Below are positions 58,551 through 64,000 of a stretch of DNA of 64,000 nt, piece after piece; position 1 is the first letter of the stretch, and each line of letters starts with the position of its first letter. The DNA is taken from assembly GCF_015277875.1 (NCBI RefSeq), contig NZ_CP063814.1, forward strand, positions 1,302,001 through 1,366,000, read 5' to 3'. Made by a program: the position numbers and the translations under genes. This DNA comes from Microbacterium luteum (GTDB lineage: Bacteria; Actinomycetota; Actinomycetes; Actinomycetales; Microbacteriaceae). The notes under the pieces were generated by a model, which saw only the letters and a program-made list of their open reading frames with translations, was not told the DNA's origin and searched no databases.

Positions 58551-61094
58551 TCAGGAGTCTTCGCGCCGCACCTCGGCCGGCGACTTGTCAGGGCGCAGGC
58601 CGCGCCAGCGCGCGTGGCGGAGGATCCCCCCGGGAGTGAACTCGGCGAATTCCACCTCGCCGACCACGTGCGGCGCCACCCATTGCGCGTCGCGGGCGTC
58701 AGCGGCCGGGACGCCCACGAACGGATCGGCGTCGATGCGCCGGGGGAGGAGCTCCTTCTCCAGTCGAGCCAACGTCGCCTCGGAGAAGCCGGATCCGACG
58801 CGGCCCGCGTAGCGCAGACCGTCGTCGCCGGGGATGCCGACCAGGAGCGACCCGATCCGACCGCTCCGACCGCCCCTGCCCGGGCGGATGCCGCCGATGA
58901 CGATCTCCTGCGTGCGGGTGAGCTTCACCTTCAGCCACGACTCGCTGCGCGCGCCGCGCCGGTAGGGGGAGGCCGCATCCTTCACGACCACCCCCTCCAG
59001 GCCGAATCGCTCTGCGGCGGCGAGAGCCGCATCCACGTCGTCGAAGACCGGCGGCACGCGCAGCGGCGATGCCGCGTCGCCCGCGATGCTCTCCAGCAAC
59101 TCCCGCCGAGCCGACAGCGGCAGGTCGGACACGTCGCGACCATCGAGGGAGAGCAGGTCGTAGAGGTACCACTGCACCGGCGTGCGCGCCGCCTCCCGGG
59201 CGATCTCGCGCCGGTCGGCGAGGTTGATGCGACTCTGCAGCAACGGGAAGCTCGGTCGTCCGGATTCGTCCAGCGCGACGACCTCGCCGTCAAGGATCGC
59301 CGGCACCGGCCCGAGGTCGGGCGGTGCCGCCGTGAGCTCCGGGTAGGTCGCCGTGATGTCGGCGCCGCTGCGTGCACGCAGCAGGAGGGAACCGCCGTCC
59401 CAGATGCCCAGTGCGCGCACGCCGTCCCACTTCAGCTCCGCCCACGCGGAGCCCTCTGTCTCGGCCCAGCGTCGCGCGGCCTGCCGAGCGATGGCGGGCG
59501 TCGCGTTGACGGCGAGCATCGGTCGCAGGGCGCTTGAGTCCGGCGCGGCGCCCGACCTCTCGTCCGCATGTCCCCTTTTTCGTCCTTTCGCCGTGTTCTT
59601 CGCCGCGGTTTCCGGGACATGCTCGCCCGGGGTGGGACCTTCCGCGTCGGCGATCAGGTGCGCGTGGTCGGCCGGCTCGACGGGTGCACCCTCGGCCTGC
59701 GGTCGGCCGGCGGCATCCGTCTTCATGCGGTGCAGCAGCCAGGTGGACTTCTCACCCTCACCGTCCGTGCGGATCAGAGCCAGGCGCACGTCACCGAGGG
59801 GGCCGTCATCGCGGCCGCGGGCGGTGAAGATGACCTCGTCGTCGCGCCACTTCTCCAGCTCGTAGTGACCGGTGTCCCACACCGTCATCGTGCCGGCACC
59901 GTACTCGCCCTTCGGAATGACGCCGTGGAAGTCGAGGTACGACAGCGGGTGGTCCTCGGTCATCACCGCGAGGTTGTTGCGCGTATGGGTGGGGGGAACT
60001 CCGCGCGGCACCGCCCAGCTCACGAGCACGCCGTCGCGTTCGAGGCGGAGATCCCAGTGCAGCCGGGACGCGTGGTGCTCCTGGATGACGAATCGAGGCT
60101 GCGCGCGCGGATCGGACGGCTCCCCGGCGGGATGCTCGGGCACGGGCTCCGGTGTGCGTGACGCGGAACGCTTGGCGATATAGGCCGTGAGCGGCGCGCG
60201 GGACGGACGCGGATCGAGCGCAGCGAGGGGATCGCCCAGCCGGTCCACGCGACGCAGCACCTCGTCGAAGGTCAGATGCGAGAGCTTCGGATCGTCGAGT
60301 TCCTCCCACGTGCGAGGTGCCGCGACCGTCGGGTGAGCACGACCCCGCAGCGAGTAGGGTGCGATGGTCGTCTTCGCGGCATTGTTCTGGCTCCAGTCGA
60401 TGAACACGCGACCCGCACGCTCCGCCTTCGCCATCTGGCTGACGACGAGGTCGGGGTGGTCCGCCTCGATCGCCCGGGCGAGTTCCCGAGCCACGCCGGA
60501 GACCTGCTCGCTCGACCAGGCGCCGTCCACGTGCGCGTAGAGGTGGATGCCCTTACTGCCGCTCGTCACCGGGAAGGCCTTGAGCCCCATGCCATCGAGG
60601 ATGTGCCGCGCGTGCCGAGCGACCTCAGCACACTCGGCGAGACCAACGCCCGGACCGGGGTCGAGGTCGAGAACGATGCGGTCGGGAGTGCCGCGCTGGC
60701 CGTCGGCGTCGAAGCGCCACTGGGGCACGTGGAGCTCCAGGCTCGCGACCTGGGCGAGGTAGACGAGGGTCGGCACGTCGGCGATGAGCGGATAGTCTTT
60801 CGGGCCGCCCGAGTGGGCGATGGGCAGGCGCCGCACCCACGCGGGGGCGCCCGGTTCGAGGTCCTTCGCGAAGAACGAGGTCCCGGGGTGGGCCTCGGTG
60901 CCGACGCCGTCCGGCCAGCGCTTGCGGGTGACCGGGCGTCCGGCCACGTGCGGCAGGAGCACGTCAGCCACGCGCGTGTAGTAGTCGATCACCTCGCCCT
61001 TGGTGGTGCCGGTGGCGGGATACAGCACTTTGTCGAGGTTCGTCATTCGCAGACGGCGGCCGTCGATGCGCACCAGCTGTTCCGCCCCGGCCAT
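58551..61094 (-). CDS. ligD: Multifunctional NHEJ DNA ligase LigD (polymerase-phosphoesterase-ligase)
   Basis: The 847-residue protein has all three LigD modules. The polymerase/primase domain is about residues 10-300, with Asp143 and Asp145 in VLDLDPGPG. The 3'-phosphoesterase domain is about 330-470, with the QEHHASRLHWDLRLE motif (His341, His346). A charged linker (AAKNTAKGRKRGHADER) leads to the ATP-dependent ligase domain from about 523, with nucleophile Lys555 in ELKWDGVR. The order is the mycobacterial one. It repairs double-strand breaks with Ku, which is divergent from it. Confidence 0.95.
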   Translation of the reverse strand: MAGAEQLVRIDGRRLRMTNLDKVLYPATGTTKGEVIDYYTRVADVLLPHVAGRPVTRKRWPDGVGTEAHPGTSFFAKDLEPGAPAWVRRLPIAHSGGPKDYPLIADVPTLVYLAQVASLELHVPQWRFDADGQRGTPDRIVLDLDPGPGVGLAECAEVARHARHILDGMGLKAFPVTSGSKGIHLYAHVDGAWSSEQVSGVARELARAIEADHPDLVVSQMAKAERAGRVFIDWSQNNAAKTTIAPYSLRGRAHPTVAAPRTWEELDDPKLSHLTFDEVLRRVDRLGDPLAALDPRPSRAPLTAYIAKRSASRTPEPVPEHPAGEPSDPRAQPRFVIQEHHASRLHWDLRLERDGVLVSWAVPRGVPPTHTRNNLAVMTEDHPLSYLDFHGVIPKGEYGAGTMTVWDTGHYELEKWRDDEVIFTARGRDDGPLGDVRLALIRTDGEGEKSTWLLHRMKTDAAGRPQAEGAPVEPADHAHLIADAEGPTPGEHVPETAAKNTAKGRKRGHADERSGAAPDSSALRPMLAVNATPAIARQAARRWAETEGSAWAELKWDGVRALGIWDGGSLLLRARSGADITATYPELTAAPPDLGPVPAILDGEVVALDESGRPSFPLLQSRINLADRREIAREAARTPVQWYLYDLLSLDGRDVSDLPLSARRELLESIAGDAASPLRVPPVFDDVDAALAAAERFGLEGVVVKDAASPYRRGARSESWLKVKLTRTQEIVIGGIRPGRGGRSGRIGSLLVGIPGDDGLRYAGRVGSGFSEATLARLEKELLPRRIDADPFVGVPAADARDAQWVAPHVVGEVEFAEFTPGGILRHARWRGLRPDKSPAEVRREDS

Positions 61095-61100
61095 GGCCTC

Positions 61101-61106
61101 AGGTTA
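61101..61106 (-). promoter_or_regulatory. -10 TAACCT, leaderless promoter of ligD
   Basis: On the minus strand TAACCT ends 6 nt before the ATG at 61094. Confidence 0.58.
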
Positions 61107-61186
61107 GTGCGGGAAGTCCTCCGCACGGCCCGCCCGCCGTCCGCAAGGGGTGGCAGCGAGCCCTGTGACGGGTGTGTACTGGTGTG

Positions 61187-62083
61187 GTGAGAGCCATCTG
61201 GAAGGGCGCGCTGACCTTCGGCCTGGTCAATGTTCCGGTCAAGGTCTACTCGGCGACCGAAGACCACGACGTGCCGCTGCATCAGGTGCACAACGCCGAC
61301 GGCGGACGCATCCGCTACCAGCGCATCTGCGAGATCGACGGCGAGGTCGTTCCGTACGCCGACATCGACCGCGCCTACAACGACGGCGAGAAGACCGTGA
61401 TCCTCACCAAGGCGGACTTCGATGCGCTGCCGAGCGAGCGCAGTCGAGAGATCGACGTGGTCGAGTTCGTGCCGAGCGAGCAGGTCGACCTGCTGACGCT
61501 CGACAAGGCGTACTACCTCGAACCGGACTCGGCCTCGCCGAAGGCGTACGTGCTGCTGCGGAAGACCCTCGAGCAGACCGACCGCACCGCGATCGTGCGT
61601 TTCTCGCTCCGGCAGAAGACGCGCCTGGCGGCGCTCCGTGTGCGCGGTGAGGTGCTGGTGCTCCAGACGCTGCTGTGGGCGGACGAAGTGCGGGAGGCGT
61701 CCTTCCCGGCGCTCGACGAATCCGTCAGGATCTCGGCGAAGGAGCTGGAGATGTCCGCCGCTCTCGTCGACAGCTTCGCGAGCGATTTCGACCCGGAGGA
61801 GTTCGAAGACGAGTATCAGGCCGAGCTGCGCACGCTCATCGATGCGAAGCTCGAGCAGGGCGACGCCGTCGACACCGCGGAGACCTTCGGTGAACGCGAC
61901 GACGACGCTTCCGGCGGCGAGGTGATCGACCTCATGGAGGCCCTTCGGGCGAGCGTGGAGAAGTCGCGCGCCGCGCGGTCGGCGACCACGGCGGGTACGA
62001 AGGCATCGAAGGAGTCGGACGGCGAGGGGTCGGCTGCGCCGCCGAAGAAGAAGCCCGCGAAGAAGTCGGCCAAGGCGTCGTAG
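61187..62083 (+). CDS. ku: Non-homologous end joining protein Ku
   Basis: A 298-residue Ku core protein starting MRAIWKGALTFGLVNVPVKV. It contains YQRICEIDGEVV, VVEFVPSEQVDLL and ELRTLIDAKL, and ends in a Lys/Ala-rich tail with PKKKPAKKSAKAS, the DNA-contacting extension of many actinobacterial Ku proteins. GTG 61187 is the usual start; GTG 61184 is one codon earlier. It recruits the adjacent LigD to DNA ends. Confidence 0.95.
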   Translation: MRAIWKGALTFGLVNVPVKVYSATEDHDVPLHQVHNADGGRIRYQRICEIDGEVVPYADIDRAYNDGEKTVILTKADFDALPSERSREIDVVEFVPSEQVDLLTLDKAYYLEPDSASPKAYVLLRKTLEQTDRTAIVRFSLRQKTRLAALRVRGEVLVLQTLLWADEVREASFPALDESVRISAKELEMSAALVDSFASDFDPEEFEDEYQAELRTLIDAKLEQGDAVDTAETFGERDDDASGGEVIDLMEALRASVEKSRAARSATTAGTKASKESDGEGSAAPPKKKPAKKSAKAS

Positions 62084-62112
62084 CCGCCATCCCCGCGGCT
62101 CCCGCGCGTGGG

Positions 62113-62925
62113 TCAGCGCCCGGGGGCGTCGGGATCGTCGTGGTCGTGACGGCGCGCGCTCTCGCCGTAGCGGTCCGGGTGGTCGAAGACGTCGTGCTCG
62201 AGCACGAGGTGGCGGGCTTCGTCTTCGTCGGTGACGACGTCCTCTCCTGCCTCGGCAGCTCGTCGCGCCTTCCGGCGCTGCTGCACGTAGTGGGTCGCGA
62301 CGAAGGTGACGGTCCCGAGCACGGCGACGAGCAGGATGACGTCGATGTAGTCCGCGACGATCTGGCCGACTCCGGGGATGAGACTGATGCCGTATCCGAA
62401 GACGGTGAGCCCGAAGCCCCACAGCACCGCGCCGATGAGGTTGTAGAGCGTGTAGGTCCACTTGTTCATGTGCCCCACACCCGCGGCCACCGGCGCGAAG
62501 GTGCGGACGATGGGCACGAAGCGCGCCAGGATGATCGTGAGCCCGCCGAACCGCTCGAAGAACGCGTTCGTGCGCTCGACGTTCTTGACGCTGAAGAAGC
62601 CGGATTCCTTGCGCTCGAAGATGCGGGGGCCGGCCTTGTGCCCGATGAGATAGCCGACCTCGCCGCCGAGGAACGCCGCCAGGCCGATGAGGAGTCCGAC
62701 GAGCCAGACGTTCACGCCGAAGACGCCGTGGGGCGGATGCGCGGTGGGATTCGACAGCAGGCCGGCCATGATGAGCAGCGTGTCGCCGGGGAGGAGGAAC
62801 CCGACGAGCAGGCCGGTCTCGGCGAACACGATCCCGCACACCACGAGGAGCGCCCAGGGACCGGCTGCGTCGATGATCGCGGCAGGGTCGAGGAAGGGGA
62901 TCAGTGCTGCGGGTCGGAGATCCAA
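62113..62925 (-). CDS. DedA family membrane protein
   Basis: A protein of about 270 residues with the DedA signature: ETGLLVGFLLPGDTLL near residue 40, GGEVGYLIGHKAG, and the FGGLTIILARFVPIVRTFAPVAAG motif. Five or six membrane helices are present and the C-terminal 60 residues are charged and His/Asp-rich. DedA proteins are linked to lipid carrier recycling and proton-motive-force maintenance. The start is probably TTG 62925 (GGGA 5 nt upstream); a longer frame runs into the tRNA and is rejected. Confidence 0.85.
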   Translation of the reverse strand: MDLRPAALIPFLDPAAIIDAAGPWALLVVCGIVFAETGLLVGFLLPGDTLLIMAGLLSNPTAHPPHGVFGVNVWLVGLLIGLAAFLGGEVGYLIGHKAGPRIFERKESGFFSVKNVERTNAFFERFGGLTIILARFVPIVRTFAPVAAGVGHMNKWTYTLYNLIGAVLWGFGLTVFGYGISLIPGVGQIVADYIDVILLVAVLGTVTFVATHYVQQRRKARRAAEAGEDVVTDEDEARHLVLEHDVFDHPDRYGESARRHDHDDPDAPGR

Positions 62926-62976
62926 GGAAGTCCCAGCGTCGGAACGGCTTCGGTCAGGGCGTGCGAGGTCATCGCG

Positions 62977-63058
62977 TGCGGAAGGTGGGACTTGAACCCA
63001 CACGCCCGAGGGCACAGGAACCTAAATCCTGCGTGTCTGCCGATTTCACCACTCCCGC
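62977..63058 (-). tRNA. tRNA-Leu (UAG)
   Basis: An 82-nt class II tRNA. Acceptor stem GCGGGAG/CTTCCGC, anticodon stem CAGGA/TCCTG with loop TTTAGGT (anticodon TAG), a long variable arm and T arm GTGGG-TTCAAGT-CCCAC. It reads CUA and other CUN codons. CCA is not encoded. Confidence 0.95.
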
Positions 63059-63116
63059 GAAGTGGGTCAAGTCTACTGACCGCGGTGAACGTCTTCTGTG
63101 GGGGTTTCCCCCGGGT

Positions 63117-63329
63117 TCAGCGCCGGATGCCGACCAGGAAGTAGGCGGCCGGACCGATCCAGTTGACGAGGATCACCGGTACCCACATCGGCTTCGACCC
63201 GACGACGTCGCGGTGATCGCGGTGCGCGAGGTCCCAGAAGGCGAGGAAGGCGAACGCGACCTGCACGACGCCGACGACGCCGAGGCCGAGCTTCGAGACG
63301 GGGGAGAGGTTCTTCGTGGCGGTTCCCAT
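63117..63329 (-). CDS. Small PLDc_N-like membrane protein
   Basis: A 70-residue protein with two membrane helices: about 13-33, and 49-66 with VPVILVNWIGPAAYFLVG. This second pattern matches the phospholipase-D N-terminal (PLDc_N) family of small membrane proteins. AAAGGA precedes the ATG at 63329. It is monocistronic between the tRNA and the secretion ATPase gene. Function unknown. Confidence 0.78.
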   Translation of the reverse strand: MGTATKNLSPVSKLGLGVVGVVQVAFAFLAFWDLAHRDHRDVVGSKPMWVPVILVNWIGPAAYFLVGIRR

Positions 63330-63431
63330 GGTGATCCTTTCGCAATCGTCTCCATTCTCGCGCGCCCGCTCGCATGGCGCACCTGTGGATAACGAACACG
63401 GCCCCGCGCCCGGACTTGCGAGGATTCCCGG

Positions 63432-64000
63432 GTGACCCTGACCGCCGATCCTGCCGTGTCGGTGGCCGAGCGTGTGCGCGAGCGGTTGCGGCGCGAGGCC
63501 GCCGACCCATCGCGTGAACCGGACCGGGCGGCGCAGATCGCCCGCTCCGAGGTGCGACGCCACAACGACTTCGCTCTCGCCCGCGGGCTTCGCCCGGTCG
63601 ATGACGAGGCTACGTGCGTGCGGCAGGTGCTCGCGACGGTGTCGGGGTTCGGCGCGCTCCAGGTCTACCTCGACGATCCGAGTGTGGAGGAGCTGTGGAT
63701 CAACGCGCCGGACCGCATCTTCGTGGCTCGCGCGGGCGTGGCCGAACGGGTGCCTCTCACCCTCACCGACGTCGCCGTGCGCGATCTTATCGAGCGGATG
63801 CTGCACTCGACCGGTCGCCGGGTCGATCTCTCGCAGCCGTTCGTGGACGCGTCGCTTCCGGACGGCTCCCGGCTGCACGTCGTCATCCCCGACATCACGC
63901 GTCGTCACTGGGCGGTGAACATCCGGAAGTTCTCTCCCAGCCTGCGCGACCTGCGGGAGCTCGTGCGGACCGGGTCGCTCGCCCCGGAGGCGGCGGAGAT
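63432..64000 (+). CDS. CpaF/TadA family secretion ATPase (3' truncated by window end)
   Basis: The 189 residues visible (GTG start) form the N-terminal part of a CpaF/TadA ATPase. Evidence is LDDPSVEELWINAPDRIFV, the LIERMLHSTGRRVDLSQPFV region, PDGSRLHVVIPDI and NIRKF, which precede the Walker A motif in this family. Walker A lies beyond the edge. Such ATPases drive Tad/Flp pilus assembly; partner genes would be expected to the right. Confidence 0.86.
   Translation, partial: MTLTADPAVSVAERVRERLRREAADPSREPDRAAQIARSEVRRHNDFALARGLRPVDDEATCVRQVLATVSGFGALQVYLDDPSVEELWINAPDRIFVARAGVAERVPLTLTDVAVRDLIERMLHSTGRRVDLSQPFVDASLPDGSRLHVVIPDITRRHWAVNIRKFSPSLRDLRELVRTGSLAPEAAE

Noticed and set aside
62926..63015. 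Upstream extension of the DedA frame
   Set aside because: It reads into the tRNA-Leu gene.
63093..63112. GGGGG/CCCCC stem between tRNA-Leu and the small membrane gene
   Set aside because: Only five pairs, no T-run and a weak context; not called as a terminator.
1..64000. Search for CRISPR arrays, insertion sequences, prophage genes, toxin-antitoxin pairs and rRNA
   Set aside because: No repeat-spacer pattern, transposase, integrase or phage structural motif was seen; the two tRNA genes show no flanking duplicated 3' ends that would mark an integrated element.

Overview
The window is very GC-rich DNA with GTG/TTG starts, short intergenic gaps and many 4-nt start/stop overlaps. Gene content (AdnAB, UvrD2, DUF3107, DUF3117, DUF3039, UPF0182, a C50-carotenoid crt operon, LigD/Ku, a TadA/CpaF ATPase) points to a chromosomal segment of a high-GC actinobacterium, most likely family Microbacteriaceae and plausibly Microbacterium. 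I see no rRNA, CRISPR array, insertion sequence, phage gene or integration site. No stretch longer than about 300 bases lacks a gene; the longest gaps (about 215-220 bases at 15094-15308 and 50302-50522) are divergent promoter regions described below.

Layout. 1-8330: the end of an unknown gene, a PIG-V-like mannosyltransferase, DUF3117, an O-methyltransferase, TatB, a beta-helix lipoprotein, then a minus-strand run of Mrp ATPase, DUF1003 and a soluble PRC/MgtE-N/CBS protein, and a plus-strand stress protein with an alpha/beta hydrolase. 8339-15093: gamma-glutamyltransferase-like protein, Xaa-Pro aminopeptidase, EEP-family membrane phosphatase, PHP phosphoesterase and a DEAD-box helicase. 15309-33865: a neighbourhood that resembles, from memory, the Mycobacterium tuberculosis Rv3193c-Rv3211 region: ferritin-like protein, DUF3107, AdnA-AdnB, a degenerate phosphotransferase, NudC, UvrD2, a ThiF/TOMM-like protein, a zincin-like protein, a Lon-PDZ membrane protease and UPF0182.

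33876-38919: a translationally coupled minus-strand operon crtE-crtB-crtI-crtYe-crtYf-crtEb that would build a cyclic C50 carotenoid from GGPP; a 19-bp perfect inverted repeat sits before crtE. A tRNA-fMet follows. 39246-43382: DUF6328 protein, nitrilase-family amidase, PLP aminotransferase and an HtrA protease. 43423-50301: a cell-wall glycopolymer cluster with three CDP-glycerol glycerophosphotransferase-like proteins, a GT2 glycosyltransferase and a nucleotidyltransferase whose upstream region carries a convincing PHO box. 50523-53590: an unusual ABC exporter pair. 53642-58542: DUF3039, PncB, MurI, RNase PH, RdgB and a cation diffusion facilitator. 58551-62083: divergent LigD and Ku (NHEJ). 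62113-64000: DedA, tRNA-Leu(UAG), a small membrane protein and the start of a CpaF/TadA ATPase.

Two cross-cutting observations stand out. At least eighteen genes have a TAnnnT -10 hexamer ending 6-8 nt before the start codon, the signature of leaderless transcription, and this fixes several start codons. The UPF0182 gene appears to carry two compensating single-base frameshifts near its 3' end. I found no clear-cut novel defence or mobile system; the best candidates for undescribed biology are the conserved ThiF-like/zincin/Lon-PDZ/UPF0182 block and the PHO-box-linked wall polymer locus.
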